NCBI RefSeq assembly: GCF_048771995.1
Contig: NC_133026.1
Location: 105,848,001-105,912,000, forward strand
Reading direction: 5' to 3'
DNA length: 64,000 nucleotides
DNA from: Taeniopygia guttata
Lineage: Eukaryota; Chordata; Aves; Passeriformes; Estrildidae
The translations under genes and the position numbers were made by a program. Below the pieces are notes generated by a model, which saw nothing but the letters and a program-made list of their open reading frames with translations, did not search any database and was not told where the DNA came from. Shown here piece after piece: positions 46,812-60,400 of the stretch; positions within the stretch are counted from its first letter, which is position 1; the number at the start of each line of letters is the position of its first letter.

Positions 46812-49800
46812 ATTGCTCAATAAAAGTATTGTGTAATTAACACTGCTGCACCATCAGTTTGAGTGCTACCTCCCATTGATACTCCATATCCTCCATTTAC
46901 TTTTAGTTTTTAACTAAAGTATGGGAGTTTCAATAGCAGATGCAGGCAGCTTGAAAAACATGTTTCCTTGTGCATGACGATACTTGGAGAAAGGCAAGCA
47001 AACACTGAAGGGCTGGAGTGGAATATGATATTCAGAAGAGACTGGCAGGAACTTCCACAAGTGAGAGTTTGATACTCCATTCTCTCAGCAAAAATAACAC
47101 TGAAACAAAATAACAATAATAACCACGATAGAGAGAATAAAAATACTTTCTTTCTGGCATCCCCAGTCTCATCCCTAATGAGGTTTTGAAAGCATGTGTT
47201 CCCCATCCAAGCAGAAAACAAGTCCCACTGAGGATGGTGCACAAATGATGAATAGGTTTCACTGATGGGTATTTTTTCACAGCATTAAGTTTCTTATTAC
47301 ATATATATGCCATGAGCCTGCTGCAGTGGTGCTCTGCTCTTGGCTGGGAAATCCAGGCAGTCTCCAATAGAAGTATTGTGACATCTTAATTAGAGGTATC
47401 AGTATCATACAGGAGATAACACTTGCTATAGTTCTGTCCTGATGGAAAAAGGAGTCAACATCATCAGGAAGAATATGGTACTGCAGGTCTTATGGTAGTT
47501 CACTTCACTCTCAAAGGAATATCCTTGCTGTTGAAGAGCAGATGTAAACCAGAGCTCATACACTCTGAGTGATGCACATCATTGTTCTCTATAGAAAAAC
47601 AAAATCTGCTGGCTGCAAAGCCAAACTCCTCAAAATTAATATTGAAAGACCAGTTCAACCACAGATTTGGCCAGACCAGAAATGAGATCTGAACTGCCCA
47701 TGTGTTTCAGGATGTTTGGAGCCTGAGTTATGAAGCTATGATAGACCAAGCCTATGCTCATAATGAATCACTAGGTTTTTTTCAGTTCCTGGCTAGGTTA
47801 TGCTATATCACATGCTCATTTTATTCAAGCTCCTTTCTGTCAAGAGCAAAATTCTTAATTCCATCTTCAGTGTTTACCCAGGCTGCTCTTAAAAATGAAA
47901 ATAGTATCTGGAGGATTTTAGTCTTGGTGAAATAATAAAGGAAAGTAAAAGCCTCCTGTCTTGAATTCTGAGTAGGCTTCACCACATGCAAGAGAAATGG
48001 TTGCTATAGATTGCCTTGTTATTAAAAGGGGAGGGTGAAAAATGGCAAGGAAGGTTTGAAGCCAGCTGATGTAAAACAGAACCAGTTTATAGGGAGCTGG
48101 CTGAGGACTGCAGTTTTATAAGGTGCACTTTAAACAACCATTCCAGTGTACTAAAAATATCATAAAAACTATAGCTTCTAGCCACAAGTTTCAGAAAATG
48201 CTTAGTGGCAAAAAGAGAAAAAGCTGGAAGATATAGGGCATAAAGAAAATCTCATACACAGAATGGAGGAACATTTAGGTCTAGGCTTTTGCTTCAGGCT
48301 CCAGCTCAGTGCAAGCACAAGATACCACATGCTGTTCAGTAGAACAGGATTCATCTTCATAGTGTTAAAAGTACATAAATGCCACAAGAGAGGAACCACA
48401 AAACATTCAGTATCTGAGGCTGACTTAGAGCTTTCACTCTGCAGATCCCATTGGCATCCACGGAAGTGCTGCCACCCATCCTGATATTTTTCTCCTGAGA
48501 CCTTACCCGATTCATCAAAGCAGCCTAACTGCTCATCAGCTGTCAAAGCCCATTGCTCCGTTCCTCCCATTTTAACAGGAAAAAACTACCAGTGGAGGCT
48601 GGGGTGTGTGGTTCCCTGCCTAAAACCAATGAGCCGCCCTGCTGCTGGAATAGCAATGGTCCAAAGAGATGATCGGCCATGTTGCGTGCTTGGAAATCAG
48701 TCCAGAAAGCCACTTGTGCTGCTCACACCAAAGGTTTTTTCAAGGCTTCTTTTTGTGGCTGCTTGTCCCCAGCATCTCCCAAAAGGAGAGGTCATGCTTG
48801 GCTGGTTTTTTTGGTATCTCATGTTTACCTGTGACTTGGTCTCTGGAGCTGACTGCTCTTGAAAACAAGAGGAGGGAGAGACCAGAAAGGGCAGGTAGGT
48901 TGCTGTGAAACAGAAAAACTTGTATGGATGTCATGAACATATTTAATGTTTCATTAGAAGTGTATGGCATGGCCCTGTCAGTCACAGGATTTTAGGGGAC
49001 CCATCAGAGACATCTCTCTGAGGCAGAGTACCTGCCTCACCCCCTCCTGGCTGTGGGCCATGTCAGGAAGGTATTAACTTGCCACTGGTCTTTGAGGGCA
49101 GCAAACTGAAGTATCCCAGTGTCTGTGCAGCTATGCTGCCTGGGACAAATGGGACCAAACTAGGGATCCTTCCCCTCCACCCCACTTTTGGAGCCAGCTG
49201 AGCCATCTGATTTCAGGAGAGGGAATGATACCTTGGTCTGCAGTTTCAGTAGCAAATATCATAGGGTGGTTGCAAGACAAGAGGGAGGAAATAATTGTTC
49301 TGAAAACCATCACAAGTTTGTTGTTTTCTTTTTTAACAGGATGCTAAAAGCAGGCTTTTAAATACTCCTTTCCCAGTCCTCCCTTGCAATAGCAGGAGCT
49401 GAGGTCAGATGTCTTTTCTTGCAGTGATTAATACCTTCCTACAGGAGGACTGCCATTAAAGGGAGTGAGGCAGTCTGCAGAGCAAGGCTTTCCTCTGAGG
49501 GAGAAAGTGTGGCTCTGTGTCTGCAAACCATGGCAGACTCTGAACTTCCCAGTTTTCTCCTCTCTGACTGCCACCTCTCGCATCCTCAGTTTATGACAAA
49601 CATAAAACAGGAGGCCATTTAAAAAAATAAGATAAATCAGACCTTAAATTTAAATTATGTTGATATAAATCATTCATGCAACAGATTGCATTTATTTATT
49701 GCCTTTGTTTGCAGAGCTAGAAATCTGTTAGATGCGCCTCGCAGAATTCATAGATTAAAAAATAAAAATCCTTATGAGACACAGGCTTTGTGCCCAAAAT

Positions 49801-51049
49801 GCAGCACTTTCCTATTAAAACCTTTATTTGTCTTCAGAGGGAATACTTTGGCACTGTTTTCCCCCATCATCTACTTCCTCCTTCTCACCTCTGAAGCTGC
49901 TTCCCAGTCACAGGGATGTGTTTCATGCTCCAGCTCCAGTGGCTCATAGCCTTTCTGAACTTATCTCCAGCCTGTCTCCTGATGGACAAGCTGGCAGCTC
50001 TTCCCCCAGCCTGGAGGACACCTGGCAGCAGCCTCATGGGCAGCAGAGCATTGGGGAGGAGAAAGTGACCTCATATCTATTCTTGGGACCAGAAAGAGAG
50101 GACAAAAGTTCATTAAAAAAAAATCTAAGTGGGGCAGTGTTTCAAAGACCAAGAGTCACCTCTCAATAGTGGGACATCTGGTGACATTAGCTGAAGTTTC
50201 ACAAAATCTCCCTATGGCTTTTTCAGAAATAGAGCAGGTTTCAAAAAGAGAGAAAGAAAGAAAGAAAATACAGAGCCCTGTGTATTTGTGTTAATTTATC
50301 TCCATCTTCTATGCTAAGGTACTGCTAAAGCCAGCAAAGGATCCTAACTTGATTTTCTTCATCTTAGAAACAGGAGAAATGGCTAGTCATGAATGTATGT
50401 TATTTACAAAGATGTGGCTTTGTCCTGCTTTCTTCCTTTATTTCATTATTTATTAAATAAGATAATAGCTTATGGTACTTACACAGAGCCAGCTGTTTGC
50501 AGGATGCCAAGAGCAGGTGGTCTGGGAGGCCTCTGATGAATTGCAAAAGACACTTACCAGCTGCTATCACTGTGTGAAACGAGCAAACCTGCAAAATCTT
50601 TATTTTCAATTGGATTGTACTTTTAAGTAAGCAAGGGAGACAGCCAGTATAACTACAGACCATGACCAACAACCCACATAAAGTGAGTGCAAACACAAGT
50701 GATTAATGTACCAGGATTTCAAAACATCCAAAACGAGTGAGTCAGGTTTAATAGGGTGCGTGAGAGGAAGGGGAGCAGGAAGGGATGGGTGGGATCTGGG
50801 GTGTGCATGGAGGGACTGCAGGAGAAGGGGCTGCTTACATGATGTGAGGAGTAAGGCAAAAAAGAACTCTTTGAAGAATCTGAATAATCTATACGGAGTT
50901 GTTAGCATCTCTCATATTTTTATTCTCCCTTGTAAACAATATTGTTGGTTGAAAGTTTTCATGGCCCTTTTCTTCTTTCTCTCACCACCTCCACTCCTCT
51001 TTTTTTTTCCTTTTTCTTCCTTTTTTTTTTTCTTTTTTTTGATTATGTA
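46812..51049. other. Intergenic, no gene seen
   Basis: Non-coding DNA between the two direct repeat copies. It includes a short GAAA run near 50249-50267 and an AT-rich, compact stretch at 49590-49850 that looks like a candidate conserved element. Frames on either strand lack domains. Confidence 0.45.
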
Positions 51050-51441
51050 GGGCACTCTCGTGTGCTGCCTCACCAGGGCACAATCCTTTGGTGGTAACCA
51101 CATCCTCAAATGGTCACTGAAGAGATGCAGGGATAATGGGTTACAAAGACAGACATTAATAAGGTAAGATAAGAGAGGGGAGGTTTATTAATTTTTCAAG
51201 TAAAGTTAGGATGCCCAAGGGCACAGTAAAACTGTAAAGAATCTAGTGAGGGATGAGAGGCCTAGCTGATTAATGCAAGTCAGCTGTCCTCAGAGGGTGA
51301 TTGTAATAATGATGAGATTATGGAAGAACCTGCTGAAGACAAATGAGATGCATGTGGAATAAAAACTAAGTGTCCTAGTTACTCTTTTGGAGTGCACGAT
51401 GGATTTTATTAAGGAGGAACAGCAATATAAATTACTGCTGA
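51050..51441 (+). repeat. Direct repeat pair, right copy (about 390 bp)
   Basis: Partner of 46429-46811 in the same orientation about 4.62 kb away, with several small indels. A T- and C-rich run sits immediately left of it (about 50980-51040). Confidence 0.8.
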
Positions 51442-54400
51442 CTGAGATGCCAAAGTGAGGAGCTGGGCTTGCTTTGCTGGAGTTTCTTTGCTTGAGAGGT
51501 AGCAAGCAACCCAGGGTGCCTCACTTGAAAACAATCCAAAGAAAGCATGAAAAAGTGAAATGGGGGCTTTGTCCCATACTGCAAAAGCAGATAATATTTC
51601 TGCTTGGTGTCTTTGATGTACCTTTCCCTCCACTCCCCTGTCTCTCTCTTCAGCTCCATTACTTCATTTCTTCCCTATGCTGGGACGGATAATTCAAGGC
51701 TTCCCAGTTTGTCCCAGGAGCCCTTACCCTGTCCAGAAGTGGCTCTTCTCCAGACAGCCCCACTGTGCAGTGCATGAATAAGGCAATGTTTCAGAGGGCA
51801 GCAGATTTCCAGACCGCTTTCCTTCCTTTTCTGACCAACCTTTCCATTTTCTCATCCTTTGACACTTGCCCCCATGATTTTGCTGCCCCTGCCACTTTGT
51901 CATTGGTGTCCTCAGCTTCTCTTACCACCTGTTTTGTCTTTTTCCTCCCTACCCTGGGTTGGTGGGATACACCCTCCCTCCAGTCCTCACCATGGCCTCC
52001 CTGCCCCTCGCTTCTCTACAATAACTTGAGGACCAGAGGTATGATGATTTCTGCTTTCATGGGTGTTATCAGCACACAGAAGACTTGGTAGCATGTGCTC
52101 TGCAGCACCTAAGGTGTAGGAATAACTTCCTGAAGTGGGAGGGCAAGGGATGACTTCGAGATGCAGGGGGCTGGCAAACGTGCGCCAAGTCACGCAGCAG
52201 GAACCAAACTGTAATTAACAGCATGGTAAGAAGTGGCATGACATGATTTCTTGTATACATTTTCCAGGTCCTCTGTTTCTTTCCAGTGTATTAACTGTCC
52301 ATAGTAAGAGGAAATAAGAAATTATAATATCAGCTGCTTGTGTTACAGTGCAAAGTCAGCATTTCCATTAGAAAATCAGTTTCTAATGGCTTTGAGTAAT
52401 ATAATAATGAACTTCCACTTCAGGATTAATCCTGGTATTTAGAGGTCCTTGTCAGATGGTGGTTGTTTTCCCTACAAAATTTAGTAGATAAGTCTGGGCA
52501 TTATAAGGCTTCATCACCTCCCCACAACTCAGAAGTCACTTTCTCCTGAAAGCTTTCCTCTTCCCTTTATTGTCTTTATAAAGTCGTGGTATGGGCTTCT
52601 CATCTCTTTTGCCTTGATGATTTTTTTTTTTTTAATGGATTTAAGTAACTACTGGATGTCAAACCAGCATTTTCTCCCACAGGCTAAGTATGTAATTACC
52701 TGATAGATGGACATTTCTGTATTATTAAGATGGTCTAGATACATATTTATGCAGCAGACATTAATGATTTCATTTTAGCAGCTCCCTACATATATATTTA
52801 CATGACAGACCATAGTGTTCTGCAGCTTCAGTCCCCATAAACCTCACTTGTGACACGTGAATCTGCTACGCTTCATGCACAGCGCTGCAGACATGCAGAA
52901 CAATCTTAGGTGGGGACACCCTCACGGGGGGAGTGGTCACTACTGGACGAACAGAAAGTGATGTTACATAAATAGAATGTATTTTCCAAAGGAAGGGAAA
53001 ACACCAAAATTGCAAACATACAAAAATAACAGCCCTAAAAGATCATGTAAGTATCGTGTCTCTGATTCCCAATAGCAGATGTTTCGGGTGTTGAAACTCC
53101 CACCAGAACAGCTGCAGGAATGTAGAATCACATCTGGGCTTGCGACGGGGCTGCATCATTACCCACCAACAGCAAAACAGCCAGATGCTCCCAATTCATT
53201 TTAGGGACAGAACTTAAAGTTTGAGCCCGTGAACATCCCTGCTTTACAACCACTATTTACCATTGGCTGCAGCTGTTCCTGTATGTGCTGCTGAGGTGGT
53301 GGTGGGAGCCAGGACATGGCTGAGATACTGGGTGGCATTGCAGTGGTGGGGTCATCTGACACGAGGGGCAGTGGTGGGGGAGGGGTCTGGGCTGTCTCAG
53401 TGCCAGCTTTGGGAGCTGAGGATGATCTCTTCAGCCCCATGGAAGGGCAGTGGGGGTATTGCTGCTGTCACTTGGTGCACAGCCTGCTCCCTCGTTGCAA
53501 TACCTGCAATACCTTCCCTCCCCTGCCACTTTCTGCCTCTGGCAACCATGTTCAGCACACCTGCATGTTTTGGGATGGTGTTTTGGCTTCATGTGCTACT
53601 GAAGGATGTGTAATGGGAGAGTGCCTCAAATCTAGGGATGAAGGCAAATGAGGGCAGCTGGCTTGACACTTGAGCCCTGGTGCTCATGTCTCTTGACACT
53701 TTCCTTTCCTGCACTGTCTCTGGTGGACAAAGTGAGCTGTATACTGAAGGTGTCTCACTTCAGCAGCACCCACATTTATGTGTCAAAGCTGCTTGGAAGG
53801 AAGAGGTTTTTCTTTTGCTCTGGCTCCCTGCATGTTTCCTGTTCAGAACTCTAGTTCCCATTGCACAAGTATGTTGACTGGAGACGATTCCTCCAAGTGA
53901 TGGTTACTTGGTGTGCCAAGTATCTAAGGTATGGCTTACTTGGTTCCTCTCTACCAGTGATTTTCTATCTCTCTAATGGGACTTGCAAACTTTGTGGTGA
54001 CAGCTGTATTATGCTATTTCATCATTTTAGAGAGGGTTGCTCTTACTTGCCTGTTGTACCACATTTCAGCACTGGCTGATGCCTGGCAGTGGTTATCCTA
54101 TCTGTCAGGAGGAAAGAGCATCCTTGGCTCTCTCCTTTGACCTTGGCTCTCTCCTTCTGCCTTGCCTCAGTGGGAGTGCAGGTGTAGGCGCAGACATCCA
54201 CTTTCTCCAGCCTCATATTCAAGACAGAAATAGACTTGAGGCTTATATGGCACAGGTATATGGCCTGTACAAAATCTACATCTGAACCTGATCAGACCAC
54301 TGGGCCACTAGGGCAACTCAGACAGTCCTGCTGTCACCACACTATAGTTTTTAATATGGTAATTCTTTTTTTTTTTTTTTTTTTTTTGCATGTAACCATA

Positions 54401-57400
54401 CATAAATAACTGGAGAAGATTAGTTATATGATTTATAATAAAATTATCAACTTAATTAAAGGTTGTTGCTGCACAACCAAGGATCATACAAAAGCTTTTT
54501 AATAAAAGAAGCTGTACACAAAATAAAATAACAATACCAGCATTTACAAGCATGTGCTTGTCCATCACCTTGTTGTCACTTGTCCATAGCCCGGACCACA
54601 GGAGGGGCAGAAGAAGGTTTTAATTTGGCTCCTGATGTGCCTACAAGAATCACACAAAGGCTCCAATTGACAAATGGGACTGAGGTGGTTTAGCAAAATG
54701 TTCAGTGTCAGATGATTTAAAGGACAGACATAGAAGCAGATGGACTTCCAGGATGGGGGCTTAATTGTCAGTGGGGCAAATGGCATCCATGTTTGTGCAT
54801 GACTGTTCTCTACTTTCATGCTGTCAAACAAGATCATTTTTAGAGAAATTGATGCCAATTTGCCTTAAAAAAAAAAAATAAAAAAAATTAATCTACAAAT
54901 CGGAACATCCCTCTCCCTAGGGAGAGGATGTTGTGTGTTTTGGTATTGTTTAGATTATTGCTGGTGAACATCTGTTATGACAGTAACAGCAATGTTTGAT
55001 AGAATTAGATAAACTTCCAGTACTGCTGAGAATGTGAATATCTTTCTCAAACTGAGCCTTTTAACTAAGATCTACCCCCCCTCACCACCATCATGTGAGG
55101 ATCAGAAGGAGGAGGAACAGAACTGTACCTGAGTCAGACAGAAGGAAGATCAGGCAAACCCTCCCTGGCACAGGGAGCCCCATTTTCTGTGTCTGTGGTC
55201 TTCAGGAGTGTGGCTTGCCCTATTGGAGAGGCCCCATGGAGAAGGGTCTCCAGTCCATGTTGTCTGTACCCCTCTTTCACTCTGAATTTCCATGACAATC
55301 ACTTAATCTCTGTCTTTTTGGGGTTTTCAGAAGCCTCTACCTTCACAGCTTTACTGAATGGAAGAAAATGCTCTGAGGGATGTTCCTGGGAGTGCTGTGA
55401 ACTCCCAGAAGTGGGGTGAGTGCAGGGTACCCCCGTGCCGAGGGAGGGCTGTACTGACCCTCCAACATGCAGCTGCTGCTCTTCAGCTTCTGAAGGAAAA
55501 CTAGGAAGCACAAAAATCCAAAAGGGTTACAAGTGCCTCTGAAATAAATTAGAATGTAAGCTCCCCATGGACCCAAGCTGCTGTTGTGGGGTAACCACTG
55601 CCAATGCAGAGCTTGCTTAAAAATGCTTGTAATGTTTATTATGAGTTCACCAATGAGTGCAAATACTTTCACTGCCTGCAAGGTTCATTAATGTCACTGC
55701 AGTGCTGTGTGAAAGCAAAATGGAAATATGGGGCAACTAATGAAAACAAAGGTTAAATACAATTTCCCAGCTTCCCAAGGGAACAGGGTTTTTTCAGGAA
55801 ATAAATTTCTGTCTATATGTAAGAAATTGTGCAGCTTCCTCTGTTTTTTACCCTTTCCATAAAATTTTATACAAAACTTGATCATAAAGAGGAAGAACAT
55901 AGTAAAATAGTGTCTATTTGGAACAGAATAGAGTACATGAGAAAAATCAATAGCTTTGTATAAGTGTGAAGTCCATAATCACTCTGCAGACATACCTTGG
56001 AGAATTTATGCATTTTAACTGTCTTTGTATAAGACCTTCCAGGGAACTGCACATAACAATAATTAATCATGCAATTAATACTTAATTTACAAAGGAAACA
56101 GTATGCCCCACTCTCCTACAGAGGCACTTGGGGTGATAAGCAACAGAAAAATAGAATTCAAATAAAAATAACTTATTAAAAGTAAGTCAAGAAAGATAAT
56201 AAATGAAGGAGGAAAGACGTGCCACTGCAGATGCATAAACAGAACAGAAAATGCTTAAAAACTCCCAGCTTCATCCTGCTTCTAACAAGATTCCCATTTG
56301 CTTTGGTGGAGACAGGGATATCATTGAGAGCCTTGGGAAATCCTCATGATACCTTATGAAAGCAGAAAAGACATCCATTTTCCATCAAAGCCGAGTGGGC
56401 TTGTGAGCTGGAAGTCTGAGTGTGCTTTGTAGTCATGAATAAACCCTACTAAGTGAACTGAACACCACTTGCTGGGGAGCTTACTGCCTTCTCCAAAATA
56501 GATTCGGGAAGAGTAAACAGGTGCTGACTTTTTCCAAAACTGGCTTAGCCCCGTGTCTGTCAATTCCACTTTTTTTCTATGGCTGTAGGCATTTTCCTGG
56601 TGTCAGAGTAAAGCCTTACTGGTCTGTAGTTTTTGAAAATCACCCTTGCAAAACTTTCCTAAAGACTGTGTCATGGCTGCCATTTTTCAGTCCTGTGTTA
56701 TGAAACGGGACCATCAGATAAACTAAGATTCAAGCAAATTTGGTGGTGATCAACTTCATATTTGAGTTCTTTCACAGCTTTTGGGTTAAAAAAATCCTAC
56801 CTCCTGATTTGCTATGATTTGAATTACTAATTTTCCCTGAAACATGGTCACCGATACTTATCTTGTAATACATTTTTCAAGATCATTCCCCATGTGTGAG
56901 GTGTGAAAACTTTCTAGCTTTTGATGTGCATGCTAATACAAATAAGTTGGGTAGATTTTGAAATGTGTTTCCCTTTGATGAGTTTTGATCCCACTAACTT
57001 TCTTGTAGGTCTTTTTGCCTTTTTTCCTTTCTTTCTTTTTGCCTCTTTCTAGAAGCAGATACTTCTCAGTATTTCTTGCTTTCATTACTATATCTTAGCA
57101 TGCATATATATAAAATTTAGATGAATATTATAAATGTAAATGTTCATATGCTTACTGATTTCTTCACCTATGAATTCCTCCCCCTTTTTTTTTTTTTTTT
57201 TTTTTAGAAATGCCTTTTTACTTATATTAGCCTCCTTTATTCTAACATTTATCCATATTGGCATGTTTGAATCTTTTGGAGCACTATATCTTTAACCCAA
57301 ACCTCTGATGTGTAGCCCTTAGACATCTTCCACAACAGCAAAAGCACATTTTATATTACAGAAGCTCTTAATTATTTGCTGTTGTTTCTGTATCTCTACT

Positions 57401-60400
57401 TTTAAAAATCAAGTGTCATTTAGTGTGAGCTTTAGAATTTTTCCCTCTGAAAGGAAAAGACACTGAATTTGAATGCATTATAGTTACTATTATAGGGTCA
57501 CAGCTGCATCTTGAACCTTCTTTTAAAATCCTACTTAAAACCAAGTAAAACTACAGTTTACATATCTTCTTGCAAATGGTCAGACTAGCTAATCTGAGGA
57601 GTTGTTTCCCATGTCTGAAAAACAGCCCTTGTGTTACAGCTGACACAGAGATGCACCACGTGGGAGCATCTGACCACTGTGTGTTTTCCCAGATTTGTTT
57701 ATCTCCCTTCCTCAGTGGGATGTGGAGGACTAAAGATCTGCACTGCTTCATGTGTGTGGAATTCCAAGCCATGTCACAAGTTATTTCTAAGGTGATTATT
57801 TAATCCTATATTCCCTAGTACTTTAAAAACCAAAATCCTTTTTATCATAGCTTTACAATGGGTCGCTGATCATCTTTGTTCTCCTAAATAATAGGTGTGA
57901 CTGTAAGGATATTTCCATTTTAAACCTGGCATTTCAGCTCACCCATCTTAGCTGTAGGACTCCTAAAGTTTGTTACAGTCACCAATATATTTACAGCGGT
58001 CTGGTGATCACTATGTCTTGTAGTGATCTAGTCAGTTTCACATGAACTGTGAATCCACGTGCTTCATTGTGGATTTTTGTCTTACTGCTATCCTAAATTG
58101 TGGAGTTGCTCTGACTCCAGCACTATAAAACATCTCTCCCCACATTGTGCCCATCCAGTCATGTTTTATACCTGTGCTGCCAAAAAAAAAAAAAAAAAAA
58201 AAACCCAACAAAAAAACTCACTTTTGAGCTCTTTCATCTCTTTCATATAGAAAATATTTGGGAGTCTTTCCCAAGTCTTTTTTTCTCAGAGCTAGATCAG
58301 GCAGAGAGACTTCTCTGCACAGTAGCCAACACAAAACCCACAAAATGCCAAATGAGCTCCATCTCCCAGTGGAGCTGACTTTAGGGAACTCAGCAAAACT
58401 TGTCTTCCAACAGCAGGTCATGGTTTTGGGAGAAGTTAGCACCTACAAGACCACCTGAAATCCCAGAACTTGCAGGATATATAAGACAACTGAGGTTTGC
58501 TGCTTTACATCATCCTTTGGAAAGCCACAAGGTAGTACACACCAAGTGATGAAATCCAATAGACTTTTTTTTGTATTTAATGGGTTGTTTTTCCTTGTAT
58601 TTCTGTACTTCCTCCACAAGCAAATAATACCCTAGTGAGGCACAAGAATGAAGTCAAAATTTTCAGCTGTGGCAGAGAAACTATTAGATGTCTATAAATA
58701 AATATTTTTATTGTAACAGTGCTGCATGAGCCAGTACTTTCTGGAAACCATATTCACATTGAGATGGGCTGGGGGACTATGTTGGGTAACCAGTGGTGGT
58801 TACTTGGAAGTGTTTGTCTGGGAGATGTATGCAGCCTTCTCAATATTCTCATTCGGATGTGTAATTCCAAGCCCTGCAGTGTTGTTATCCCTTAAGAAAA
58901 CTTCTTTCTATTTCAGAAGCACCAACTCTGAATGTTAAATTGAAAGGAGATAAAAGAATCACAGTGGTAAAAGCTGTAAAATTTCTGCCCTCTTCACTAT
59001 ACAACAAGCTGGTTCAGTATTTGCTTTTTTACATTTTTATGCAGATATAAAAGGCTACTTTGGGAAATCTGTAATGCTATTATTAAATGTCACTGAGCAG
59101 AGCTGAGTACAGTGATGACTCATCCTCAAAAGATTTGATTTAGTACACATTAACTTCCCAAGTGTTGAGTTCTCATTTTGGACTATGACAAGCAGAGTGC
59201 CCAGGTCTAAAGTAAGGACCATTCATATCAGCAGAAGTCCTTCCTCTAGCTTCAGTAACCTTTGGATCAAGAACATCAACGAATGCTCCAGAAATTTCAA
59301 TATGCTTAATTATGAGTAATAATTTTCTATAATCACAAGGAGTAACTTAAAAATCAGGCCTTATTGTGCTACACTGCCCAGACAGTGGAAGAGAGTCTAT
59401 GCCATACATCTATAAAAAAATTCCAAATACAGTATTGGGAAGGGATGAGGGATTGGGAAGGGAAGATACATGCCATGGCAGCGGTAAATGTCATGTTAAT
59501 TCAATTTCTGTTTCAATAGGTTAAGAAAGAAAAGAATAAGGGAGGGAAAAAGAATTTTGAAGGAAAACATGATGAAAGAAATCACTAACAGAAGGAAGAC
59601 TGATGGTTCAGAAGTGAAATAAAGGTGGAGATTCTAGACAATGGGAAGGGTGTGGGTGTTGAATGCATCAGCACAGAGTCTGGTATATTACTGATCAGAA
59701 TATTCCTACCAATAAATTAGCAGAGAGTCCTTAATTTGAACAATATTAATTTGGAATGGCCTGAAAAGCCTCAAGTGTCAATGGACTTACTTGAAGTATG
59801 ACAGATAATGCCCTCTGCAACCCTGGTGCAATGGCTTCTCACACAAACAATTCTGTGTATTAGATAGCACCTAAGCAGCCACCAGACTTAGGGAGTGACA
59901 TGAGAAAGACTCCACTTTTAATCAATAACGTGGCCACATTTAAGCTTCTTGGAACTATGAGTTTGGATGCAGACTTTCAGGCATCCTGTGGTCTTGGGAA
60001 GGAAAGCTTGTTTTATTTTGATATTCCAGTGTTATTTAAATTATGGACTCAGCCTGGAGAAGTTTAACTATGAAAACCCAGTACACAGCTAGTGAAATAG
60101 GAAATGTTTATAACACCCCAATCTTCCTCCGTGTTTCAGACAAGCATAAGAGATCTGCACGAATATCTAAAACGTTGTTCAGTAAGGAAAGGAATTTCCA
60201 TCTTACCCTTTCAGAATTGAACATCAACATTTACTCACACTTTCCTGAGCTAATTAAACAATTATTTCTATGAAGAAAATGGACTTGAGACTCTGTTACT
60301 CTAGGGAATCTTTGTATTTACTTGCTTAGACTGAGGGGCTTTATTGGCAGTGGATCTTCACAGTAGGATGTGGCTGTTGCACTCAGAGACTCCCTGCTTT

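Noticed and set aside
54366..54880. Minus-strand processed retrocopy (T22 tract followed by a 97-codon frame)
   Set aside because: No AATAAA at the proper distance, no recognisable parent protein and no clear target duplication. Only the homopolymer supports it.
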